Shown: in pieces, positions 1 to 10,700 of the stretch
Layout of the letters: each line of letters begins with the position of its first letter
Numbering within the stretch: position 1 is the stretch's first letter
From: Meloidogyne chitwoodi
Lineage: Eukaryota; Nematoda; Chromadorea; Rhabditida; Meloidogynidae
Assembly: GCA_015183035.1 (NCBI GenBank)
Contig: JACZZP010000001.1
Span: 868,001-932,000 of the forward strand
DNA: 64,000 nucleotides
Direction of reading: 5' to 3'
Made by a program: the position numbers and the translations under genes
Notes under the pieces: model-generated
The model's database searches: none
The model's input: the letters and a program-made list of their open reading frames with translations, nothing else
Told to the model about the DNA's origin: nothing

Positions 1-1242
1 GTCAAGTAGGATTATTTGAGCTTTTTATACTAGACTTTTGGTGATAATAAAGAGATGAATTGTTATTTTAGTCAAAACTCCATTTGTGTCTCTTCAAGTA
101 TTTTGTAAATTAAATATATTAAATATGCTCTAAAGACACCTTTTTATGTGAAAAAAACATTTTAAATTTAAATAAAAAAATATATAATTTTCAAGATTTG
201 AATAAAAATAAATTTTTTATATTTTTAAATAAAAAATAATTATTATTTTATTAAGTATGTAAATTTTTATTTTTTTTAAATAAAATCAAATTTTTAATTA
301 TTATAAAAAATATTTTTAAAAATTTTTAATTTTTTTAAATAAAATCAAATTTTTAATTATTATAAAAAATATTTTTAAAAATTTTTAATTTTTTTAAATA
401 AAATCAAATTTTTAATTATTATAAAAAATATTTTTAAAAATTTTTAATTATAAAATTAAGTAAAACTAAAGGATTTATAAATATTTGTTTTTAACTACCT
501 ATTATATTTTACAAATATAATATTTATTTAGGATGGAATTAAATAGAAAAATAAATATTTTCTTTTATATTTCATTTATTGTTATTAAATAATTTTGAAT
601 TTATTCGAGAGTGTTTTTTTAATATAATGGAAAATAATTTGTTTGACTGAAAAACAGTCTGTCTGTATAATGAGAGTCGACCATATTTAAAATATATTTA
701 TACTTTGAAAATAGAATTGTCAATTCATACCTTGTTCTTTTTATTTAGGGATTGAGCCTTAATTTTTATTTTTAAAATTATTGTCTTATTGTAAAATATT
801 CCAAGAGCCCTAACAAGCTAATGTTGAGAATTTTTTAACGACATTTTTCGCTTTCAAAGTTAAGGATCGAAACAAAAAAAAGCAAAATTTTCATTTTTAA
901 AAAGATTTTACAATTAAAGCTTAAATTAAAACAAAAACAAATTTTTTTAATTTATTTATAAATTATAATCTATATTTTCTACATCTCTCTTCCAATTTAT
1001 AAAAAATCCTTGAGCAATATTTCTAAAAAAAATTTTTTTATTACTTAACTATTAGTATTTTTAAGTTAATAAAAGGTTTTTCCAAAAATAAATTAAATAA
1101 AAAAGTTTTGTACTTTGAGGTTATTCTTGTTAAAGCTGTGGGGGACAGACTGAGATATAATGTGCCATTAAATTTTTAAGACTCAAGTGAACAGAAAAGT
1201 TGTAATCTCAGCACAATATTTTGAACAAACCTTTGAGTAATT
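1..1242. other. AT-rich intergenic stretch
   Basis: No gene is visible here. The stretch holds a short tandem repeat at about 270-455 (listed separately) and otherwise AT-rich spacer with scattered homopolymers. Confidence 0.6.
270..455. repeat. 59-bp tandem repeat, about 3 copies
   Basis: An AT-only unit of 59 bp is repeated about three times nearly perfectly; each unit contains AAATCAAATTTTTAATTATT. It is a small minisatellite-like array with no coding content. Confidence 0.85.
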
Positions 1243-1365
1243 TTATCCTGCACAACACCAAGTAGAACAACTCGTAGTGCAAGGTGCAGGACAGCATGTT
1301 GGTTGTGAATAAACTGAAATAGTACAAAATGCCAAAAATATTAAAATTAAAAATAAGTCTTTCAT
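1243..1365 (-). CDS. Six-cysteine secreted minipeptide (40 aa)
   Basis: A single-exon ORF of 40 residues starts at ATG 1365 and stops at TAA 1243. The first 20 residues form a classic signal peptide: a Lys near the N-terminus, a Leu/Ile/Phe-rich core and a VYS cleavage context. The predicted mature part is about 20 residues with six Cys in a CC-C-C-CC order, plus Pro, Thr and Ser. Such small Cys-rich secreted peptides in nematodes can be effectors, antimicrobial peptides or venom-like peptides. The family is not recognised, and the CC-C-C-CC spacing alone does not prove homology to any of them. A short ORF can arise by chance, but a clean signal peptide followed immediately by six Cys makes a real gene likely. 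Confidence 0.6.
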   Translation of the reverse strand: MKDLFLILIFLAFCTISVYSQPTCCPAPCTTSCSTWCCAG

Positions 1366-3301
1366 TTTTATTTTTTGAATTATTTAAAATTTTAGAAATA
1401 TTTATTTATTGATATATTTCTGATAAACTCACAAAGTTTATATACAGTCATATATACAACTATTGTATCCTTTTTTAATTTTTAAGGTAATAAAATGTTA
1501 ACAAATAATATTTAAATATTAACAGAATTTATCTAAAAAATGAAATTTTTATTGATTTTGCAACAATTTTTATATGTGACATTAGAGTTTGAAATTTTTT
1601 AAAATTTTAAGTATATGTTCATATTAAATAATTTCTTGATCATTTTAAAGCTTTTAAATTCTAAATTCTAATTTTGCAAATAAAATTTAATTTAATTTTA
1701 ATTTAAAAAAATATGAGTAAAATAAAAGTACAATTTTAAGATATTATTTTTATTTAATTTTAGAATTTATTTGATTTTTTAATATTTGTTTATTGACACA
1801 TTTAATCATAAAATATCCTGTCTTTAAATTTTATTTCACAAGTTTTATTGCTTTTATTCAAAAGAGAAATTTTTTTTAATTCTTTAAACATTTTATTTAT
1901 TTCGAACGCTTTTCCTCTTTTAATTCGTATATCTATCTTCAGAGCTGAAATATTCTCTTTTAAAATATTTCTTCTAGGATTTACTTTCTGAGGATTTCCT
2001 TTTGTATCTTGATATTCAATAACTCAAGACAAATTCAAATATTTATTTAATTAGATTAAAGAACAAAAATTACAAACGAGAATAATAATAATTCCAATAA
2101 TTTAGGATGGCTAGTCTTATATAGAGAATTTTAGACAAACAAATAAATTAGAGTTTAGGAAAGGTCAAGACAATTTTAGTTTTTGGGAAAAATATAAATT
2201 AACGATAAGAACTGTTTTTTTTTCTTTATTTTTATGTCAGGAAAATATTTATTATCATTTTTATCTTTTATTTATTCTAATATTTATTTGGCCTAATTAG
2301 AGAGATGCAGCAAGAGCCAATTTTAAATTGTTTCTTTCAGCTAAAAAATCTATTACAGGATTAGCCCTTTTTTACAAAAAATTGTACGGCTACTGAAAAA
2401 ACATAAGTATACAAATTATTGTTCACTCTCCAATATATATAAATACTTAAAATAACAATACCTAAATAACATTTGTGCAATAAAGGGACGATAACGAAAA
2501 AGCTGAAAAAATAATAAGTAATTAATTATTATAGACTTTCTATATAATGAACAATTTTTTTTATAATTTTATACAAGTACATATATTAATATAAATTTAT
2601 TTAATAATTAATTATTTTTTAAAATAAACAAAAAAGAGGAGGAGGAGAAAGCTAACTTTCTCTACGCTCTCTGTTTTTTCCTTTGTTTTTTAAATATAAC
2701 TTTTTTGAAAAGTTAGATAAAAATATGAATTGAAATTTAAAAAATAAAGCATAAAATTAGAATAATTTAAAAATTAAAGTTTATAAAATATTTGATCATT
2801 TTTTGAAAAATTTATAGAAAATTTTGAATTAGGTCAAAATTTTCAATTTAATAGCCTCGTTAAATTTTTTTTGAGTAATTAAATATTTACTCGATAAATA
2901 TTTATTTTTGACAATATTAAAACTAAAAAAAAGAAATAAAAAATTAACACGCACAGATTTTGTAAAATTCCAAATGTCTTTCATCTAGGTTTGTGACGAC
3001 AATTTAAAATTACGTGAAAATTGAAGATCAGAGCTGCACGCAATCACAAAAAAAGTTCTTGCGCAAGAAAATCCGCAAAAAAACGTAGTAGTAAAATTCG
3101 AAAGCACTACCAAATGCGCGCAGCTTGTCTGGGACCACACAGATGTTACTAAATTGTACTCATTAAATCTGATTAATTAAGCGAAGTATTTATATTATAT
3201 TAATAAAAATAATAATTTTTATTATAAATAATATTTTATATTTGTCTTTATTATATATAATTTTTAAATTATAATTAAAGATTAAAAAAAACATTTAGAG
3301 A
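1366..3301. other. Intergenic, promoter side of divergent genes
   Basis: No ORF is supported. The region separates the minus-strand minipeptide from the plus-strand receptor, so it must hold both promoters. A less AT-rich island at about 3025-3150 contains a perfect palindrome, TTCTTGCGCAAGAA (3057-3070), flanked by an imperfect inverted repeat (AGCTGCACGCA and TGCGCGCAGCT). Confidence 0.5.
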
Positions 3302-5106
3302 ATGTCAATTGATCAAAACTTGTCATCTAATTACAATAATATATTCCAATCATTTTTGTGTTTTCTTTGTCTAATATTTTTATTAACCCTGATACGTCCA
3401 TTATTTAATTTTTCAAAAGAACGAACAGCACTTTTTATTCTTTTTAGCAAGGTTTTTGTTTTTTTATTTATTTAAAGAATAAATATTGTTATTAATTGGA
3501 AGCTAAGGTATATGTAGTTTATGAATCCAATGAAAATATATGCTACAAAAATAATAAATATTTTATAAAAATGTGCTAACTAAACAGATTTAATAGTTCT
3601 GGAATCTGTAGTCTTAATTACCTATTTATTTTTCAACCATTTGGTCATACTAGGTCAAATTACCAATTTTCGAGATTCCCGATTTTCACGAATGCAAGAT
3701 TCTTGATATAGACACATTTCCTTTTATTTATTTTTAATGTCAAGTTTTATAAAATCCAAAATTTCGGTTAGCGATAGTTCTTAAGGAGTGTAACTATCCT
3801 TGCCTTATTATGGCAAAACCTTTGGGTTTTATTTTTAAGTTTATAATATAATTATTTTAATTTTAGTCATGTGCCAATATAATATATCAATTTCGTGCTA
3901 TATATCAGTGTGTCATGGTTTATTTTAATTTATTTGATATAAGCTATTTTACTTGGTTTTGGTTACAACCTAGTATGATAATATTACTTCATGCAGCCTA
4001 TTTTCACATTCTTGGTTTGGCATTAAATCGTTTTCATGCAGTTTTTTTTCCTTTTAATTATCAAAATGTGTGGAAAACAAAGTAGTAAAACTCAATTAAA
4101 TTTTATAAATTTAATTTTTTCTTTTAAGAAATGTTAAATATTTTATTTTTGTTCTCTGGATTCTTACCTTCCTTCCTTTTGAGTGCTTTAGAATATTACA
4201 TTTTACAAGCTCCAGGAATTGATAAGAATGGATTTTTATTGTTTATTTAATATTCTATTAAATATTAAGAGATTTTTTATTCATTCAACTGTTATTAAGT
4301 TTAGTTGAATGAATAAAAAATACTTTAAAAAAATCAGACTCTATTTTAGTGACAAAAACTTTTAAATTAGGTCAATTAATTATAAATTAATTATTTATTA
4401 TACCCTCTCTCAACAATTTAGTGGATTTGCGTCAAATGTAGGGTTGGTGGTTTTAGTTAAGTTGTCGAATATTCTAAATTTTCGGTTTGGATATAGGTTT
4501 TTTTACAAATTAATTTTCTAGAAGCCACCAAACTTACATTTTTCCCAATTATCAAAATTTAAATATTAGCAGTTTATTTTCCAATGGAATTATTATGGGT
4601 GGAGATCTTGCTCTTTTAATAACATTATTTATATCTGCACCACTATATGCTGCAGTATTAACCAAGTTTATATACGATTATAGTTAGTTATATTTATCTT
4701 TTTTATTAAAAAATAAATTAATTTAATTTTTAAAGAAAATAAAAAAATGGATGGATTAGAGAAAAATGTACTAAAAGATCGTATAATTATTTTAACAGTT
4801 TGTTTGTCAAGTCTAATTCCATTACCAGCATTAATTGGATTATATAAGTTATCTCAATTTATTAACACCAATATTCAAGATACTTTTACTTCAATTATTT
4901 TTATTACTTTATATAATTTTAGTTATACTATAATTCAATTTATTGAAGAAATTTGTTTACTTTTTTATTCAAAAGATTTTAGAAAATTAGTTAAACTTCA
5001 ATTTATTAAAAATAATCAAACTACTACTACTACAGTTAACAAACTTTTTGTTGCATCACAAAATGTACAGCAAAATATACGTCAAATAAATTTAGAAAGA
5101 CAGTGA
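3302..5106 (+). CDS. Serpentine (7TM) chemoreceptor, srv/srg-like
   Basis: Five exons are proposed: 3302-3451, 3867-4081, 4129-4240, 4570-4682 and 4736-5106. The product is about 320 residues with seven hydrophobic segments. After TM3 it has the motif LNRFHAVFFPFNY followed by a Trp, which is typical of nematode srv/srg-type chemoreceptors (asparagine-arginine-phenylalanine after TM3, then P..Y...W). TM6 and TM7 lie in the last exon, with a short polar tail rich in Thr, Asn and Gln. These receptors act in chemosensory neurons and couple to G proteins. All junctions agree in phase except exon 2 to exon 3, where the only GT-AG pair leaves the frame off by one base. That may be a sequence error, an unusual splice site or incipient pseudogenisation. 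The exact subfamily is uncertain. Confidence 0.75.
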
Positions 5107-5700
5107 AAAATTTATAAAAAAATTTAAATGTTTTTTTATATTTTTTGAGTAGATTAAAAAATTTCAAATATTTAAAGAGTATTAAAACTTTGAATTTTAC
5201 TCATATCTTTTGTATGTAGTATTTCATAATAAATAATATTAATAAAATAAATATTATTGTTTTTATTTTTGAATTTTTGTTTTGTTGAAAAAACAACCAT
5301 TTATAGTTAATATATTCATTATTTTAATTTTTAATAAAATTAATACTTATAAATATCTATTAAAATTTGCAAATTTTCTATTTTAGTCATAAAATTATTA
5401 TTTTAAAATTATTATATTTATTAATCATTTATGAATAATAATAAAATATTTAAAATATTATTAAAATATTTAATCATAACTTTGATCATTTTTTGAGGTT
5501 TTCTAGTTTTATTGCTTTTTAACATTAATAAACTCTGTGACATTAATATTTTGAAAAAATTTAACATTTTTTATTATTTGATAGTTAATTTTATAAAATG
5601 TTAAGAACATTTAATCATTTTCTCTGGGCCTATTTAATGCTCCTTGATTGAAGGATAGAACATCATTTCAAAGTTTTAAACTAAATAAATAAATTTAAAA
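5107..5700. other. AT-rich intergenic
   Basis: Spacer between the receptor and the proline-rich gene, both on the plus strand. I see no additional gene. Confidence 0.5.
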
Positions 5701-6348
5701 ATGATTTTCTTTATTATTATTTCTGCTTTACTTCTTCATAAAGCATTACCAGCATCAATGGAACTAATGGAACAGGAGGACAGGCAAAAACGTAATATTT
5801 ATGGCCCACCACCTCCTCCGCCTGTATATGGACCACCACCACCACCAATTAAGTATGGTCCTCCACCACCACCCCCTTATGTACCACCACCGTCACCACC
5901 TCCTTATGTACCACCTCCAACATATGCACCATCTCCACCACCTCCAAAACCATACGGACAACCTCCAGCTCCTCCATCGTATGGTCCACCTGCTCCTCCA
6001 GCACCTCCATCATATGGTCCAGCACCACCAAGGTAATTTTAAAATTTTAAATAAAATTAATTTATGATATCAATTTGCAGCTATGCACCAGCAGGTGAAT
6101 GGAAGTACGTCGAGAATCCATGGAACAAACCAAAACCACCACCATCGCCACCACCAAAAGGATATGGACCACCTCCACCACCGCCACCACCTCCATCATA
6201 TGGAAAACCACCTCCACCACCTTCATATGGAGCACCACCAACTCCTCCACCATACGGAAAACCACCATCTCCACCTTCATATGGAGCACCACCATCTCCA
6301 CCACCATATGTTCCTCCACCAAAGCCATACTATCCACCCAAATTCTGA
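5701..6348 (+). CDS. Extensin-like proline-rich secreted protein (199 aa)
   Basis: Two exons (5701-6032, 6081-6348) joined by a 48-bp GT-AG intron give 199 residues. A short hydrophobic leader (about residues 1-18) is followed by an acidic segment ending in a dibasic QKR site. Then come repeated YGPPPPPP, YGPPPP, PPYVPPP and SYGAPP units, broken in the middle by a non-repetitive stretch (GEWKYVENPWNKP) encoded at the exon 2 start. Pro, Tyr and Gly dominate, like cuticle or eggshell matrix proteins and also like plant extensin-type walls. It is probably an extracellular structural protein. A role in mimicking host cell-wall proteins is speculation. Reading frames on both strands look open here only because of the CCA/CCT repeats. 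A relative lies at 60982-61562. Confidence 0.8.
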
Positions 6349-7793
6349 ATGATTAAATAAAAGTAAATTGTGATATATAATTCTGTGATTAATTATTTAA
6401 ATTAATAAAATATTGTGTTACTATAATGTTAAAAAATAAATTAATTATTTAATTAAATTTATTAATTAATATTTTTATTAAAATTAAATATATATCTTTA
6501 GTTATAAAAAATAATTATTATTAACAAAATAAAAACTTTCAAATGATCGATTTTAAAATTAAACATAATTGTGGATTTTACAAACATTCCTTCGATAATT
6601 CAACTTTATTTTTTAAGGCTTTTTTATTTAAAAGATAAGATCGTTGATTTATTAAATAAAAGTTATTTTTTATTAAATATTTATAAAATATTTTTTTTTT
6701 AATTAAAATTAATAATTTATTATTTAATCTAATTTCATTAATTTTATGTTATTTTAAAATTAAGTTTGTGATTTGTTTTTTTATTTATTAATTGTTAATT
6801 CTCATTGTCAGTTGAAAATAATATTATAATTTGTTATTTTAATTTAATTAATTTAATTTTAATAAATCAGCTGACTTAAAATTAAATTATATTTTTATTT
6901 CTTTTTTTTTTTTATTTATTTTTACAACTCTCCAAAAATTTGTTTGATCAAAAAAAAATATTTTTTTAAGATTTATATATTCTTATCAAAAAATTAGCCA
7001 CTCAACTCTTCTTTTTTTATATTTTCCACTTGATGATTACATAAGTACGAGTCCGAGAATTTTTTTCTGAACGTTGCTTTTACGTCTAAAATGAGCTTTG
7101 CAAACATTAAATAAATAAAAGTAACTTTAAAGTGTCTATTAAATAAAAAGCAACATTAAATAATATTTTAATAAAAAAATTCTATTTCTCTTTAATAAAT
7201 CAATTTATTTTAATTACTGTATAATTAATAATGACTAATATTTTAATATTTTTAATTAAATATAAAATTAATTTGAAAAATTTTATAGTTTAATCTCGTC
7301 ATAAAGACAATCAGCTAAAGTTGTCTTTATATACAAGTTGTCCTTAAATCAGACTTTCCTTATAACTGAGATACGGCTTTGCTATTATTTTTTTTATTTT
7401 TTAAGAAAAAAGTAAAAATAAAATGGACACTAACTATCCAAGAACACATTTTTTCTTTTCCACTTGAAAAACATGTTTTTACTAATAATTTAATAAAAAG
7501 AAAATCATAAAAAATTTTAGTTAATCTGCTAAACTTTAAATTTTTTATTTAAAAAAATTTCAAATTAATATTTTAAACAAATAAATTTAAATATTTTGTT
7601 ACTTTTATATTTTGTTTTGAAATTACAATTTAAAAATAATTACTAATTAGTGTAAACATTACTTTTTATTTAATTAATAAATATCATATTTCCTTCGCGC
7701 ATTTTTATTTTTTTAATTTTCGAATTTTTATAAATAAATAAAAAATTAATTAATTATAATTTATAAAATATTGAATAAAAATTCTAATAAATT
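6349..7793. other. Intergenic / myosin upstream region
   Basis: No gene is visible. A degenerate copy of the TTATAAGGACA-type inverted-repeat element lies at about 7283-7372. The remainder is AT-rich and must include the myosin promoter. Confidence 0.5.
7283..7372. repeat. Degenerate TTATAAG inverted-repeat MITE
   Basis: Fragments matching CTCGTCATAAAGACA and GTCCTTA...CTTATAAC are arranged inversely, as in the better preserved copies at 11000-11314 and 51217-51339. The boundaries are approximate. Confidence 0.4.
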
Positions 7794-10700
7794 ATGTCTC
7801 TTCCTGAGAAATTTGTGAAGGATCCAGCTTGGCCTTTTTTACGCCAAAGTGAAGCAAAATTGTTAACATCTCAACATTTAATATCTGAAAAGAAATTTGA
7901 TCCAAAAAAGAGTGTTTGGATTCCTGATCAAAATGAAGGCTTTATTGCTGCTGAAATAAAATCTGTTACTCCAACATTGTCCAAAAATGGGACAGAAATG
8001 TTAACTGTTACAATAAATGATAAAGGAATTGAAAAGAAATTGTCTAAAGAAGAAGTTCAGCCAAGGAATCCACCAAAGTTTGAAATGAGTGGTATTTTGA
8101 TTATTTTTTTACAATAAACTCCGTTATAAGGACAGCTGAAGGGAGAGGTCCGAAATTATGTCCGAGGTGAATTTTGAGAGGAAAATTAATTTAAGTAGTA
8201 CTGGACTATTTGTGTTGTTTTTAGAGTTTTTGTGTCCCTTGTCCTTATAACAGAAGTCAACATATTTTATGAAAAAATAATTAATAATTTTAAAATTAAA
8301 AAAAAAGAGGATATGGCAGAATTAACACATTTAAATGAAGCTTCTGTTCTTCACAATCTTAGGCAACGTTATGCCAATACAATGATATATACATATTCTG
8401 GACTTTTTTGTGTTGCAATAAATCCTTATAAACGTTTACCAATTTATTCTGAAAATGTTTGTAAAATGTATATTGGTAAATTATTTTAATTAATTTAAAT
8501 AAATATTATTAATTTAGGTAGACGTAGAAATGAAATGCCTCCTCATATTTTTTCTATTTGTGATGAAGCTTATAGAAATATGATGAATGAAAAGGGTAAT
8601 TTTTTATTTTTTTAATTTAATTTAAAAATAATTTAGAAAATCAATCAATGCTAATAACTGGAGAATCTGGTGCTGGAAAGACAGAAAATACTAAAAAAGT
8701 TATTGGTTATTTTGCTGTAGTTGGAGGGCCTAGTGGTGAAAGAAGGAGAAGTAATAGTTCTAGTAAAGATATGGCAACATTAGAAGAACAAGTTGTTAGA
8801 ACAAATCCTGTGTTAGAGGCATTTGGTAATTTTATAATTTAAAAAATTATTAACTTTTAAAATATTTTTAAGGAAATGCAAAAACAATTAGAAACAATAA
8901 TTCTTCTCGTTTTGGTAAATTTATTCGAATACATTTTAATAAAGCTGGTCGATTGACTGGTGGAGATATTGAACATTGTATGCAATAAATTATTTATAAT
9001 TTAAATTATTTATTTTTTTAAATTAAAGATTTATTAGAAAAATCAAGAGTAATAACACAATTGGCTGGAGAACGTTCTTATCATATTTTTTATCAAATAA
9101 TGTCTGATGCAATTATTGGACTAAAAAGTTTTTTTAATTATCCTAACAGACTATAAGACATCTTAGATAGGTATAAATGGGAGTTTATTATTAAACTAAT
9201 GGATTATTATAAGTAAACACTTGTCATGATAATGGGGGACCTATTTAAATGTATTTATATTTTAATTAAAAAATTATTTTTTATTAAAGATAAGCTTTAT
9301 TTAAACCGCCCAATTAGCAATTATCATTTTGTTGCACAGGCAGAAGTAGCTATAGATGGAATAGATGATAGAGAAGAAATGTTAATTACTGATGAATCAT
9401 TTGATATTATGAAGGCAAAAATTTAATTTTTAAAAATTAAATTTTAACATTATAATTAGATTAATTAAAAATTAAATTTTAAATAAATAAAAGAATTAAA
9501 AATTATTTTAAAGTTTACCGCAAAAGAAAAATTTGAAATGTATTCACTTGTTGCTGCAGTAATGCATATGGGTGAAATGCGATTTAAACAACGACCACGT
9601 GAAGAACAGGCTGAAGTAGATGATATAAAAGGTATTTTTAAATTTAAATAAAAAATATTTAATTTATTTTTAAGAAGGAGAAATAGCTTGTAAACTTTTT
9701 GGTGTTGATAAAGATTCTTTTTTGACGGCAATTCTTCGTCCAAGAGTTAAAATTAGTACTGAATGGGTTAATAAAGGTCAAAACTTAGAACAGGTAAATT
9801 AAATATTATTGTGTAATACTAAATTTATTAACCACTCATTTGAGTCTTTGGTAGTTAATAACACTATCACCCATTTAAATTTAAATATTTTATATAAATA
9901 TTTTAAAAATAGGTAAACTTCTCAGTTGGAGCATTAGCCAAAGCTTTATACTCTCGAATGTTTTCTTGGTTAATAAAAAGGTGCAATGCAACATTAGATG
10001 TTCGTGATAGACAACAAAGGGAAGGACAACATTTTATTGGAGTATTAGATATTGCTGGATTTGAAATATTTGAATTAAATAGTTTTGAACAATTATGGAT
10101 AAATTTTGTTAATGAGAGACTTCAACAATTTTTTAATCATCATATGTTTATTTTGGAACAAGAAGAATATCAAAGAGAAGGAATTCAGTGGGCATTTATT
10201 GACTTTGGATTAGATTTACAACCATGTATTGAATTAATTGAAAAGGTATTTTTAAGGGGAAGATCTCCAACAGTGTCAGGAGGATTGGGATGAACACTAA
10301 TTTAAACTTTTAGGAACACATTCCTTTGAAAAGATTTTTATGAAAACATTTCTTAGCTAAATAATTACGCTTTTGTTAGTGATAGATAGAAAGAGATACT
10401 CTTTGCTGTGTCTCTCTTTACTCATTTTCGGTTTGATTAGTTATAATCAGTTCCGGAACTTTCAGTTCCGGAACTGGAACCGGTTCCAGTGGAAATTTTG
10501 GAACTTTTACATCACTGGTTACAATTAACAAAACAATTTCTATTTACTGAAATATTTAAACTAATAAAATATTTCCAATTATTTGAATTAAATAAAATAT
10601 ATTTTTAATATTTAATTTCAGCCTCTTGGTATTATCTCAATGTTGGATGAAGAATGTATAGTTCCTAAAGCAACAGACAATACTTTTGTACAAAAACTTA

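Noticed and set aside
5849..6337. Long His/Met- or Val/Met-rich ORFs on both strands across the proline-rich gene
   Set aside because: They are alternative frames of CCA/CCT repeats; only the plus-strand frame with a leader, intron and stop makes sense.
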